This document shows positions 23,483 to 31,717 of a stretch of DNA of 37,058 nt, piece after piece. The position numbers and the translations under genes are program-made. Position 1 is the stretch's first letter. The number at the start of each line of letters is the position of its first letter. The stretch covers positions 1 through 37,058 of the forward strand of contig UQVI01000002.1 in assembly GCA_900544515.1 (NCBI GenBank). Reading direction: 5' to 3'. Under the pieces are notes generated by a model, which was not told the origin of the DNA, did no database searches, and saw only the letters and a program-made list of their open reading frames with translations. Source of the DNA: an uncultured Oscillospiraceae bacterium. GTDB lineage: Bacteria; Bacillota; Clostridia; Oscillospirales; Acutalibacteraceae.

Positions 23483-24556
23483 TTAATCAAAATTATAGTT
23501 AAAGTATTCGTTAACAAATTCCGCCATATTCTGATCAACACAGTCAAGATCGCTGTCGTAAAAATCAAGATAGGCAATATGTTTTTCAGCATTATTAAAG
23601 GCTATCATACGAAAGTCACCCGGATAATAGAAATCAAGGTATTCGTTATTAAGGCAAACCTTGAAATTCCAGTTCCCAATAGTAAATTCATTTTGTGAAA
23701 TAAGGTAAAGGTCCTCATCCTTAATCGGCTCATTTAAGAATGTGTAGGTGTTTTCGATTTGTTCAATCTGCTTTTTGTACTCCTCTTCCTCATAGGTTAA
23801 GTCTAAAACAGAGGATTGACTGGGGAATAAAAGCATATGCGTTTTCTGAGAATACTGATAATCAATATCTGTATAGTTGCCTAACTCGTCAAGGTCAATA
23901 TCATAGTTGATTCTGTCCTTGTTATAAAAATTTTCAATACCGTTTACCGTGAAATTGGATGCACTGTGGATAACGGCAAAGCACAGCACTAAGGCTAAAA
24001 GGATAGAAACAGGAAGAACAGCAGAAAAGCTTTTGTTCTTTTTACACTTAGCATTCGTTTTGTTTTCTATGAAACTTATGAAATCATTAATATTCGCATC
24101 GATTATATTGTTTTTTGGGACAATAATTCCTGTGTTGCTTCCCATTAAAAGGGCAATAACAGATTTGTTGTCAACAATGCTTTTTATCTGTGCATATTCA
24201 ATAACCGTTCTGTTTTCAACGCTTGTGATGTATATTTTGTCTGAAAAAATTGTATCATTTTCCATATGCTCGGTATTAAATATAGCGCGCTGATTTTTGA
24301 AATAGGATCTGCAGAATAAGCTTGGCATGAAAGCTGCATAAATAATAAAAATCAGTAAAACAAAAACAACGGCAATAATTAAGTTCAAAAATTTTCCTGT
24401 CTGTATGTTAACCGATATAAGCAGTGCTGTTAACGCAGAAAGAACAGATATCATAAAAATAGATGAGTTTCTGATTTGCTTTACGATTTTTACTGAAGAA
24501 AAATAATCTTTAGCATTTTCTTTTGTGATAAATCCTTTAAATTCAAAGCTGTTCAT
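23483..24556 (-). CDS. Large YcxB-like membrane protein with extracytoplasmic domain
   Basis: A 357-residue protein. The N-terminal cytoplasmic segment is followed by two membrane helices (about 31-48 and 57-77), then a soluble YcxB-like section (about 85-165: MENDTIFSDKIYITSVENRTVIEYAQIKSI). A third membrane helix (about 176-198) leads to a C-terminal domain of about 155 residues, predicted outside, rich in Asp, Tyr and Glu. The first half is the same type as the proteins at 1933-2951, but the added domain is unrecognised. ATG at 24556 follows GGAGGACG. It is 20 bases upstream of the MBL-fold gene, so the two are probably co-transcribed. Confidence 0.75.
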   Translation of the reverse strand: MNSFEFKGFITKENAKDYFSSVKIVKQIRNSSIFMISVLSALTALLISVNIQTGKFLNLIIAVVFVLLIFIIYAAFMPSLFCRSYFKNQRAIFNTEHMENDTIFSDKIYITSVENRTVIEYAQIKSIVDNKSVIALLMGSNTGIIVPKNNIIDANINDFISFIENKTNAKCKKNKSFSAVLPVSILLALVLCFAVIHSASNFTVNGIENFYNKDRINYDIDLDELGNYTDIDYQYSQKTHMLLFPSQSSVLDLTYEEEEYKKQIEQIENTYTFLNEPIKDEDLYLISQNEFTIGNWNFKVCLNNEYLDFYYPGDFRMIAFNNAEKHIAYLDFYDSDLDCVDQNMAEFVNEYFNYNFD

Positions 24557-24603
24557 AATCGTCCTCCAATCAAGTTATTGTGAACAAAGCAAAGTCGGAT
24601 TGC

Positions 24604-25128
24604 TTATTCCAGATAAAGTATAATTTCCTTTTCCTTAAGGCTTTTTTTGACATCTATGATACGCTGGTTGGATGAGCCGCGAAAAACGAGAGATATATCC
24701 TTTTTCTCCTCAACAAAACGTCCGTCAACAAGAATGTCAATGAGTCCGAGCATTTCTTTGCTGATGTCGGTATGCGCTCTTGATTTTTCCTTGCCAATGA
24801 TTTCCTCAAAGGTGAAACCTGAGTAGCACCAGATATCCTTATTCGGAAATCTTTCCTTGAACATAATCAGAAATGGCAAAAGTACCTTCTGATTTTCAGG
24901 CTCGAAGGGTTCACCGCCGAGCAGGGAAAGACCATTTACCCAGTCAGGCTCACAGGAGAATAAAATATCCTCCACTGTTTTTTCCGTAAAAAGCTCGCCG
25001 AAGCTGAAATCCCACGTGCTCTGATTAAAACAGTTTTTGCAGTGGTGACGGCAGCCTGAAACAAACAGGGATGTTCTTACCCCCTCACCGTTTGCGATAT
25101 CATTTTTCTTAATCTCTCCGTAATTCAT
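24604..25128 (-). CDS. nrdG: Anaerobic ribonucleotide reductase activating protein
   Basis: A 174-residue radical-SAM activase that generates the glycyl radical on NrdD. The three-cysteine 4Fe-4S motif is CRHHCKNC (Cys26, Cys30, Cys33). Upstream is GEGVRTSLFVSG, and the SAM-site GGEPF lies in LSLLGGEPFEPEN. ATG at 25128 follows AGGTG by 5 bases; the longer reading frame back to 25287 overlaps nrdD and includes a hairpin, so it is rejected. It lies 67 bases after nrdD, separated by that hairpin. Confidence 0.96.
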   Translation of the reverse strand: MNYGEIKKNDIANGEGVRTSLFVSGCRHHCKNCFNQSTWDFSFGELFTEKTVEDILFSCEPDWVNGLSLLGGEPFEPENQKVLLPFLIMFKERFPNKDIWCYSGFTFEEIIGKEKSRAHTDISKEMLGLIDILVDGRFVEEKKDISLVFRGSSNQRIIDVKKSLKEKEIILYLE

Positions 25129-25163
25129 ATTGTCACCTAATACTAATTTTATTTTTATACGAA

Positions 25164-25189
25164 AATAGGCTGTCTTTTGACAGCCTATT
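25164..25189 (-). promoter_or_regulatory. Intercistronic hairpin between nrdD and nrdG
   Basis: An 11-bp perfect stem (25164-25174 with 25179-25189) with a 4-base loop begins 7 bases after the nrdD stop. On the minus strand only four T residues follow, so it is probably a partial terminator or 3'-end protector that lowers nrdG relative to nrdD. Confidence 0.7.
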
Positions 25190-25195
25190 ATTCTA

Positions 25196-27376
25196 TTATA
25201 AGTGTAAAACTCTTTCTTTAATCTCCTGTGTTCTTCCCTGATTCCAGAACTGTGTGCCGATGTAACCGCAGGTTCTTCTGGCAACATTCATCTTATCCTG
25301 ATCCTCATTTCCGCACTTAGGGCATCTCCAGATCAGCTTTCCGTCACTGTTTTCAACAATCTTGATTTCACCGTCGTAGCCGCAGCACTGACAGTAGTCA
25401 GATTTTGTGTTCAGCTCAGCGTACATAATGTTATCATAAATATAACGCATTACCTGTAAAACAGCAGGAATATTGTTCTGCATATTCGGAACTTCAACAT
25501 ATGAGATTGCACCGCCCGGAGAAAGTCTCTGGAATTCGCTTTCAAATTTCAGCTTTGTAAATGCATCAATCTCCTCAGCAACGTGAACATGATAGGAGTT
25601 TGTGATGTAATTTCTGTCTGTTACGCCCGGAATTATGCCGAAACGTTTCTGCAGGCATTTTGAGAATTTATATGTAGTGGATTCAAGCGGAGTGCCGTAA
25701 ATACTGAAATCAATATTGTTTTCAGCCTTCCACTTAGCACAGGCATCGTTCATATACTGCATAACCTTGAGTGCAAATTCCTTGCCGCCGTTATCGTCAG
25801 TATGGCTCATACCTGTCATATATTTTGTACATTCATAAAGACCTGCGTAACCAAGACTGATTGTTGAATATCCGCCGAAGAGGAGCTTATCAATTTTCTC
25901 GCCCTTCTTAAGTCTTGCAAGTGCACCGTGCTGCCAGAGAATCGGTGCAGCATCTGAAAGAGTGCCCTTAAGTCTGTTGTGACGACACATCAATGCGCGG
26001 TAGCAAAGATCAAGACGCTCGTCAAATATCTTCCAGAACTTGGTCATATCACCGCCTGATGAACAAGCAATATCAACAAGATTAAGTGTTACTACACCCT
26101 GATTGAATCTGCCGTAATATTTTGCCTTGTTTGTTTCAGGGTCAACGTAAGGTGTAAGGAAACTGCGACAGCCCATACAGGTATAGCAGTGACCTTCGCC
26201 GTTTTTGTCAATCTTATATTCAAGCATCTTCTTTTCGGAAATATAGTCAGGTACCATTCTTTTAGCTGTGCATTTTGCAGCAAGTTCTGTAAGATAGAAG
26301 AATGGTGAATCGTTATGGATATTGTCCTCTTCAAGAACATAGATAAGCTTTGGGAATGCAGGTGTAATCCATACACCGTCCTCGTTTTTAACACCCTGAA
26401 TTCTCTGCGCCAGTGTTTCCTCAATAATAAGAGCAAGGTCCTTCTTTTCCTGCTCATTCTTAGCCTCATTAAGATACATAAATACAGTAACAAAAGGTGC
26501 CTGTCCGTTAGTTGTGAGGAGTGTTACTACCTGGTACTGAATGGTCTGTACACCCTTGCGTACCTCGTCACGCAGTCTCTTTTCAGTGAGATTTGTGATC
26601 TGCTCATCGTTCATCTCAAAGCCGAATTGCTCAGCCTCTTCAATAACCTCTTTGCGGATTTTCTCTCTGCTTATCTGAACAAACGGCGCAAGGTGAGCCA
26701 GTGAAATGGACTGACCGCCGTACTGGCTTGATGCAACCTGTGCAATAATCTGTGTTGCAATGTTGCAGGCTGTTGAAAAGCTGTGTGGCTTTTCAATCAT
26801 TGTTTCTGAAATAACGGTGCCGTTCTGGAGCATATCCTCAAGGTTTACAAGGTCACAATTATGCATATGCTGTGCAAAGTAGTCCGCATCGTGGAAATGG
26901 ATAATGCCCTCCTCGTGCGCATCAACGATATCCTGAGGTAAAAGAATTCTTTTTGTGATATCCTTTGAAACCTCGCCGGCCATGTAGTCACGCTGAACGG
27001 AGTTTACAGTTGGATTTTTGTTTGAGTTCTCCTGCTTGACCTCTTCATTATTACATTCAATAAGGGATAAAATCTGATTGTCAGTGGTATTCGCCTTTCT
27101 GATAAGCGAACGGTTATAGCGGTACTTAACGTAAAGACGTGCGACGTCAAATGCGCCCTGAGCCATAATCTGATTTTCAACGATATCCTGAATTTCCTCA
27201 ACGGATAAAGCACGGTTTGCCTTTGAAATTTTAAATTCTACATATTCTGCAATTTCATTAATCTGACTCTGTGTCAGCTCCTCTTTTTTGCAGGCTGCGT
27301 TTGCCTTTGATACGGCTATCACAATTTTATTCAGGTCAAAATCAACCTCAGAGCCGTTACGCTTAATAATCTTCAT
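25196..27376 (-). CDS. nrdD: Anaerobic (class III) ribonucleoside-triphosphate reductase
   Basis: A 726-residue, oxygen-sensitive glycyl-radical enzyme making dNTPs anaerobically. An N-terminal ATP-cone (about 1-90: IIKRNGSEVDFDLNKI) gives dATP/ATP allosteric control. The NrdD barrel includes HFHDADYFAQHMHNCDL and QYGGQSISL. The C-terminus has the cysteine cluster CQCC/CPKC (about 662-688, zinc site) and the glycyl-radical motif RTCGYIG (701-707). It is expressed from a promoter overlapped by NrdR-type boxes. No class I or II enzyme is in the window, which fits an anaerobic host. Confidence 0.97.
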   Translation of the reverse strand: MKIIKRNGSEVDFDLNKIVIAVSKANAACKKEELTQSQINEIAEYVEFKISKANRALSVEEIQDIVENQIMAQGAFDVARLYVKYRYNRSLIRKANTTDNQILSLIECNNEEVKQENSNKNPTVNSVQRDYMAGEVSKDITKRILLPQDIVDAHEEGIIHFHDADYFAQHMHNCDLVNLEDMLQNGTVISETMIEKPHSFSTACNIATQIIAQVASSQYGGQSISLAHLAPFVQISREKIRKEVIEEAEQFGFEMNDEQITNLTEKRLRDEVRKGVQTIQYQVVTLLTTNGQAPFVTVFMYLNEAKNEQEKKDLALIIEETLAQRIQGVKNEDGVWITPAFPKLIYVLEEDNIHNDSPFFYLTELAAKCTAKRMVPDYISEKKMLEYKIDKNGEGHCYTCMGCRSFLTPYVDPETNKAKYYGRFNQGVVTLNLVDIACSSGGDMTKFWKIFDERLDLCYRALMCRHNRLKGTLSDAAPILWQHGALARLKKGEKIDKLLFGGYSTISLGYAGLYECTKYMTGMSHTDDNGGKEFALKVMQYMNDACAKWKAENNIDFSIYGTPLESTTYKFSKCLQKRFGIIPGVTDRNYITNSYHVHVAEEIDAFTKLKFESEFQRLSPGGAISYVEVPNMQNNIPAVLQVMRYIYDNIMYAELNTKSDYCQCCGYDGEIKIVENSDGKLIWRCPKCGNEDQDKMNVARRTCGYIGTQFWNQGRTQEIKERVLHL

Positions 27377-27434
27377 AATCTTTTACCTTCTCATATATTA
27401 CAAAATGGTTACATCCGAGTAACCGACTGTGTTA

Positions 27435-27496
27435 ATCATATCAAATATTTAGTTGTGTGTCAATAGCAAAATGATAAAAAACACAATATATTGTAT
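27435..27496 (-). promoter_or_regulatory. nrdD promoter with two NrdR-type boxes
   Basis: On the minus strand TTGACA (27463-27458), a 17-base spacer ending in TGA, then TATGAT (27440-27435). A weaker NrdR-like box lies in the spacer (27455-27440). A strong one, ATACAATATATTGTGT, lies upstream (27496-27481). Their centres are about 41 bases apart, close to four helical turns, as expected for paired NrdR binding. Bases 27497-27632 upstream hold only an imperfect palindrome at 27552-27568. Confidence 0.75.
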
Positions 27497-27632
27497 TTAA
27501 TTATTTTGTAAGGCGAAAAAATATGTATATGTGGGATAATGGACTTTTGTCTGTTTCACGCGTGAACAACCATTTTTCCCTTGTTAAAAAGCAAAAAAAC
27601 AGTTACAAAGTGCTGTGAAACAAAATTGATAA

Positions 27633-27671
27633 AAAGTAAAACACCTATTCATTGAATAGGTGTTTTACTTT
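27633..27671. terminator. Intrinsic terminator after the MerR gene
   Basis: An 18-bp perfect stem (27633-27650 with 27654-27671) with a 3-base loop. A-rich and T-rich ends allow termination of the minus-strand MerR transcript. Confidence 0.92.
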
Positions 27672-27679
27672 ACTTGTCT

Positions 27680-28714
27680 CTAATCTGAAAAATTTTTGTC
27701 AAACTCTTTCCGTCGTTCATTGCCGTACTCTGCATCAAAGCCGTAGGGCAGGTATTTTTCGTCAATCACTTTTTTATAATCTATATCCGTGAAGAAATTG
27801 CAGAACTCAATATCAACGTAGATAAATTTTCGGCTTTCCTTATCGGTCAAAGCATAAATTATTCCGGAGTAATCATCTGTCATAACTGCACATAATTCGT
27901 AGGGGAAGCCTGTGATTCCGTAGATGCTATAATTTTCCGAGTTTTTCAGGGATTTCAATCGAGCGTATTCCGTTTCGTAATCCTCTTCGCTGCAGACGTA
28001 AACAAGTACACCGCAGTAGTTCGGGTCAAAAGGATTGTAATATTCGTATCTGAAATCTTCAATCAGTGCTGATTCAGGTATCTCATTTGGAAAAATATTG
28101 TTTACACCAAGAAGGTTGTTTTTGTAGGTTCCGTTTTCGCCAAGTATTTCCGAGTATCTGCGTGTGTCTGTTATGGTTTCTTCTTCAACCCATGTCTTTA
28201 CAAAATAGGTGCAGATACCGATTGCAATGACGAAAAGGACAAGGATTAAAAAAGCACAGATGATTTTTTTCTCTTTTTCCGCACGGTTATACAGCAGCTG
28301 ATACGGTATCTGATTATCGGCTATCGGAATTTCCTTCGGCACATAGTTTGCATTATTCAGCTGTGTGCAAAGGCTGTCTACTGTATCAGGTTTTGTATTA
28401 GCCGTTTGAATAAGCTCATTTATTAATTGTATATTGTTGTCAGTTTTCGACTTCATCTCTTCAATATGGCTTAAGAGATGAGCAGTAATATCCGACTCGC
28501 CGTTCAGTATAGCCTTTATAGAGCTTATAGAAAATTCATATTTTCTGAGTAGGGCAATCTGCTTTAATCGTTTAATATCCTCTTCGCTGAAGGTGTAATT
28601 TTTTCTGCCGGTATAGTTTTCATTGTAAACAGGGAAAACAAGTCCGTTTCTTATATAATGTCTTACGGCTTTGTCAGTCAGCCCTGTCTGGGTGCAAACT
28701 TCTTTGATTTTCAA
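27680..28714 (-). CDS. Membrane-anchored MerR-family regulator
   Basis: A 344-residue protein. The MerR winged helix-turn-helix is N-terminal (1-72: IKEVCTQTGLTDKAVRHYIRNGLVFP, then NYTFSEEDIKRLKQIALLRKYEFS). A coiled linker follows, then a single membrane helix (about 150-172). The remaining 170 residues are predicted to be outside the membrane, with no recognised fold. This suggests a one-component transmembrane sensor. The start is TTG at 28714, 8 bases after GGGAGGT. Its promoter has a dyad between and over the -35, typical of MerR autoregulation. The E2-like gene upstream is on the same strand, but the promoter lies between them. Confidence 0.85.
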   Translation of the reverse strand: MKIKEVCTQTGLTDKAVRHYIRNGLVFPVYNENYTGRKNYTFSEEDIKRLKQIALLRKYEFSISSIKAILNGESDITAHLLSHIEEMKSKTDNNIQLINELIQTANTKPDTVDSLCTQLNNANYVPKEIPIADNQIPYQLLYNRAEKEKKIICAFLILVLFVIAIGICTYFVKTWVEEETITDTRRYSEILGENGTYKNNLLGVNNIFPNEIPESALIEDFRYEYYNPFDPNYCGVLVYVCSEEDYETEYARLKSLKNSENYSIYGITGFPYELCAVMTDDYSGIIYALTDKESRKFIYVDIEFCNFFTDIDYKKVIDEKYLPYGFDAEYGNERRKEFDKNFSD

Positions 28715-28733
28715 TAGTATGACCTCCCTTTTT

Positions 28734-28765
28734 AGTATAACATATACTTTTACCTGAGGTCAAAG
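28734..28765 (-). promoter_or_regulatory. MerR-type promoter and operator
   Basis: On the minus strand CTTTGACC, TCA, GGTAAAAG (28765-28747) is a near-perfect inverted repeat (7 of 8). It overlaps the -35 TTGACC (28763-28758). The -10 TATACT (28739-28734) follows an 18-base spacer. A dyad within the promoter is the usual MerR arrangement. Confidence 0.7.
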
Positions 28766-28786
28766 TCAATAGAAATTTTGATTTTT

Positions 28787-29704
28787 TTATATCCATTCCT
28801 TAATTATTTCAGGATTTGCAAAAATTTCATTGAGCTTATTGATGAATGGTGTTACATCACCCATATCAAGTGCTCTGTGGTCAAAGGCAATTGTAAACGG
28901 CAATCTGTAACCGGTGCGTATAGTACCGTCCTTTTCTGCAATCGGTACAAGCTGTGATGCACCAATCGCAATTGCACAAATCTGCGGTGGAATAATTTCA
29001 AGAAGGGTGCATATACCGTTCCAGTCACGGCAAACAGAGCCGAGATTGGATATGGTGATTGTGCCCTGCTCGATATCGTGCTTGGTCAGTCTGTCCGTTT
29101 TCGGCATGGAGTAGTATTCCTTTTTTGCTTTTCCTGTTAAGGTTTTAACCTTGTGCTTGCCTGTCTTTGAGCCGATAAGTCTGTTTACGGTCTGAATGAT
29201 TTTTCCCTGCTTAAGTCCCTGAAGTGTATTGTCCAGTGATACCTCAAACATAACCTCGTTCATATCCGAGTTGTTTGCACGTCTTGCACTGTCAGCAATG
29301 GCGTCACGCATCTGAGTCATTGTTTTGTTATGCATATTGTGCATATTGATTGTCATCATTTCGCCTGTTTTTAAAATCATCGGCATAGAAATGTCAATTT
29401 CCTCAAAGGTCTTGACATTTCCGCGAACAAGCTTTCTGTTGAATTCAATATGTGAATTCATAACAGGGCATGCCTTGAGTCCCTCGACGATGACTCTTAA
29501 CAAAATGGTGTTGAGTGTGAGCTTTGTTTCAGGTGTTGCATCCTTGTTGATTTCTTTCACAACATCAAGAAATTTTGTGATTTCAGGTTCGTATGATAAT
29601 GAAGCGTGGGGAATTGTTTCCCAGCTTTCAGATGTCATATTGGATACAATCTTTCTTGCAATTCCGAAATGCTCGTTCTTGATAATAGTTCTGTTTGATT
29701 TCAT
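28787..29704 (-). CDS. Stand-alone E2-type acyltransferase (2-oxo acid dehydrogenase catalytic domain)
   Basis: A 305-residue protein with the catalytic fold of dihydrolipoamide acyltransferases/chloramphenicol acetyltransferase but no lipoyl or subunit-binding domains. The start resembles E2 cores (ARKIVSNMTSESWETIPHASL). Seen are GTITISNLG, PPQICAIAIG, and the active-site FDHRALDMGD. The classic HxxxDG becomes HRALDM, so the glycine is replaced while His and Asp are kept. An insertion rich in Lys/Gly (about 180-205) interrupts the core. No E1 or E3 genes are nearby, so it is unlikely to be part of a normal dehydrogenase complex. Its substrate is unknown. Confidence 0.82.
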   Translation of the reverse strand: MKSNRTIIKNEHFGIARKIVSNMTSESWETIPHASLSYEPEITKFLDVVKEINKDATPETKLTLNTILLRVIVEGLKACPVMNSHIEFNRKLVRGNVKTFEEIDISMPMILKTGEMMTINMHNMHNKTMTQMRDAIADSARRANNSDMNEVMFEVSLDNTLQGLKQGKIIQTVNRLIGSKTGKHKVKTLTGKAKKEYYSMPKTDRLTKHDIEQGTITISNLGSVCRDWNGICTLLEIIPPQICAIAIGASQLVPIAEKDGTIRTGYRLPFTIAFDHRALDMGDVTPFINKLNEIFANPEIIKEWI

Positions 29705-29823
29705 AATATAAACTCCTTAATGGTAAAATTTCATATTTTCGTTGAGCCGCTGCCCAACTGACAATTCATATTTTACAGTGGAATTTGTCTGAATTCTATA
29801 TATTACACTTTACATTTTCGCAT

Positions 29824-29842
29824 GCAACCACCGGTTGCAACC
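29824..29842. promoter_or_regulatory. Overlapping palindromes upstream of alcohol dehydrogenase
   Basis: GCAACC (29824-29829), ACC, GGTTGC (29833-29838) overlaps the 10-base palindrome GGTTGCAACC (29833-29842). The site lies about 70 bases before the dehydrogenase -35, a position suited to an activator or shared regulator with the divergent E2-like gene. Confidence 0.45.
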
Positions 29843-29912
29843 GCGAGATTTCGAGCTTTTTTGAGAGTTACCGAAAATTTCTGCTGTTTTTTTCTTTTGA
29901 TTTTAAGCTTTA

Positions 29913-29941
29913 TTGAAAAAAGTATAAAAACGTGTTACTAT
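29913..29941 (+). promoter_or_regulatory. Promoter of the alcohol dehydrogenase operon
   Basis: TTGAAA (29913-29918), a 17-base spacer and TACTAT (29936-29941). The ribosome site AGGTGA (29964-29969) lies about 23 bases downstream. Confidence 0.65.
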
Positions 29942-29973
29942 ATAAAAAATATATACAATTTACAGGTGATAAA

Positions 29974-31104
29974 ATGGAATGGGAATTCAATCTTCCGGTT
30001 AAACTGATTTTCGGAAACGGCAAAAGAAAAAATATTGAAAGTTATATTAAAGAAATCGGAGGCACAAGGGGTGTCCTTGTTGCGTCAAGGAGCTTTGCCA
30101 AAAACGGACTCGCTGATGAATTTGTTGAACTGAGCGGCGGACTGATTAAGGGTGTATTCAGTGACGTGCGTCCGAATCCGACAACAGATAATGTGGATGC
30201 CTGCGTTAAATTGATGAGGGAGCTGAAGGCTGATTTTGCAGTGGCACTGGGCGGCGGCTCACCTATGGATTGCTGTAAGGCAGCCTGTGCAATTGCAAAG
30301 GGTGATGATGTTATCAGCTCATACCATTCAGGCTCAAAGGCAATTGATGCTGCTGAGGCAATTCCGATGATTGCGGTTACAACAACCTCAGGCACAGCAT
30401 CGGAGGTTACCAATATTTCTGTTCTGACAGATGTCAGCCTTAACCTGAAAAATCCGATGAATGATCCAGTAATGTACCCTAAGATTGCAGTCGTTGATCC
30501 GGAGCTTACGCTGACTGTTCCGCCGCAGGTTACTGCGTCAACGGGACTGGATGTTCTTGCTCACGCGGTTGAAAGCTACTGGGCAACTATTCACCAGCCT
30601 GTATGTACTGCCTGTTCAATCTATAGTGCAAGGCTTGTTTTTGAGTGGCTTGAAAAAGCGTATAATCATCCGGATGATTTGCTTGCGAGAGAAAAAATGG
30701 CAGAGGCATCCATTGTTGCCGGTGTTGCTTTCAGTCATCCAAGAACAACAGGCTCCCATGCCTGCTCGTTTCCGCTGACGAATATTTATGGCGTACCTCA
30801 CGGCGAAGCCTGTGCATTTACTCTTGATTATTTTATCCGATTCAATGCCGACAATGCAGATGCCGACGGCAGAATAACTGCACTTGCGAAAGATTGCGGT
30901 TTCAATTCACCATACGAAATGGCGGATGAAATTATGGCAATGAAAAAGAGAATGGGTATGAAAACCACTCTTTCTGAAATAGGATGTACGACTGATGAAC
31001 AGATCGAGGAGCTTACAAAAAGGAGTATGTCCATGCTTATGGAAAGAAATCCGATTGCTCTTACGGAAAACGATATTTTTGAAATGTATAATGCATTAAA
31101 ATAG
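29974..31104 (+). CDS. Iron-containing (group III) alcohol dehydrogenase
   Basis: A 376-residue NAD(P)-dependent dehydrogenase. The nucleotide-binding GGGSPMD motif is in the N-terminal half with TTTSGTASEVT. The iron-binding region contains GLDVLAHAVESYW and the histidines of HPRTTGSHACSFP and GVPHGEACAF. It resembles butanol/lactaldehyde dehydrogenases, so it probably reduces an aldehyde; the exact substrate cannot be told. ATG at 29974 follows AGGTGA, so the upstream in-frame ATG (29932) is not used. It is 9 bases ahead of gtrA, with no terminator between. Confidence 0.94.
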   Translation: MEWEFNLPVKLIFGNGKRKNIESYIKEIGGTRGVLVASRSFAKNGLADEFVELSGGLIKGVFSDVRPNPTTDNVDACVKLMRELKADFAVALGGGSPMDCCKAACAIAKGDDVISSYHSGSKAIDAAEAIPMIAVTTTSGTASEVTNISVLTDVSLNLKNPMNDPVMYPKIAVVDPELTLTVPPQVTASTGLDVLAHAVESYWATIHQPVCTACSIYSARLVFEWLEKAYNHPDDLLAREKMAEASIVAGVAFSHPRTTGSHACSFPLTNIYGVPHGEACAFTLDYFIRFNADNADADGRITALAKDCGFNSPYEMADEIMAMKKRMGMKTTLSEIGCTTDEQIEELTKRSMSMLMERNPIALTENDIFEMYNALK

Positions 31105-31113
31105 AGGACAGAT

Positions 31114-31593
31114 ATGAAAGATTTGTGGAATAAATATAAGGAAGTCATCACATATGTGATTTTCGGTGTGCTCACAACGGTTGTAAGCTGGGGCTCGTAT
31201 ACCGTGTTTGTGAATCTGCTTTCAATGAAGGTGTTTGTGGGCAATCTCCTCAGCTGGATTTGTGCCGTTGCCTTTGCGTACATTACAAATAAGCTGTGGG
31301 TGTTTGAGTCAAAAAGCTGGAAGCCGAGTGTTATCGGCAAGGAAATTGTAAGCTTTGTTGCCGCGAGAGGTGTAACAGGCGTGATTGAAATTGTCTGTGT
31401 TCCTCTTCTTGCAAAGACAGGCTTTGATAATATTTTCTATAACATCCTTGAAAAAGCAGATATTAAAATGAATATCCTGTTTACCGACGGCATTTATTCA
31501 AAAATTGTCCTTGCTGTTATCGTGGTAATCGTAAACTATTTCCTCAGTAAGTTTCTGATATTCAAAAAGAAAAAGGATAAAAGCAATGATTGA
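31114..31593 (+). CDS. GtrA-family membrane protein
   Basis: A 159-residue protein with four predicted membrane helices (about 10-30, 35-55, 82-102, 130-152). It has the GtrA pattern YVIFGVLTTVVSW near the start and AYITNKLWVFES after helix 2. Family members are thought to help flip or position polyprenyl-linked sugars for surface polysaccharide glycosylation. The tail is very basic (KKKKDKSND). It is co-transcribed with the alcohol dehydrogenase, a pairing that may be incidental. Its 3' end overlaps the start of a small reading frame by 8 bases. Confidence 0.9.
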   Translation: MKDLWNKYKEVITYVIFGVLTTVVSWGSYTVFVNLLSMKVFVGNLLSWICAVAFAYITNKLWVFESKSWKPSVIGKEIVSFVAARGVTGVIEIVCVPLLAKTGFDNIFYNILEKADIKMNILFTDGIYSKIVLAVIVVIVNYFLSKFLIFKKKKDKSND

Positions 31594-31717
31594 GTATTTT
31601 GATATTAAGGGCAAAAAATTATCGCAGTCCCTTTATGCTTTGCTGATGAATTTTGCTGCTCGCGGTTTGTTCATTCAAACATTGTTATTTTATCGAGTAT
31701 TGTATTACAAGTTTTAA
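31586..31717 (+). pseudogene. Probable 5' remnant of a gene truncated after gtrA
   Basis: A 43-codon frame starts with ATG overlapping the gtrA end, with AAGGA 8 bases upstream, so it was probably a coupled gene. The first ~30 residues (IEYFDIKGKKLSQSLYALLM, then NFAARGLFIQ) look like a genuine protein start. After about 31680 it runs antisense through the 3' end of the minus-strand gene and stops. This fits a gene broken by insertion of the 31671-32340 segment. The original function is not recognised. Confidence 0.5.

Noticed and set aside
24604..25287. Extended nrdG start at 25287
   Set aside because: It overlaps the nrdD C-terminus and reads through the intercistronic hairpin; ATG 25128 has a ribosome site and gives the family-standard N-terminus.
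26092..26493. Minus-strand frame within nrdD, and similar long antisense or shifted frames elsewhere
   Set aside because: These frames lie wholly inside well-supported genes and their products look like frame shadows rich in Leu, Arg and Ser.
27552..27568. parS-like sequence TGTTTCACGCGTGAACA
   Set aside because: The left half matches parS but two extra bases separate the halves and the right half is imperfect, so ParB is unlikely to load there.
29932..31104. Alcohol dehydrogenase starting at 29932
   Set aside because: That ATG overlaps the predicted -10 element; ATG 29974 has AGGTGA and the usual family start.
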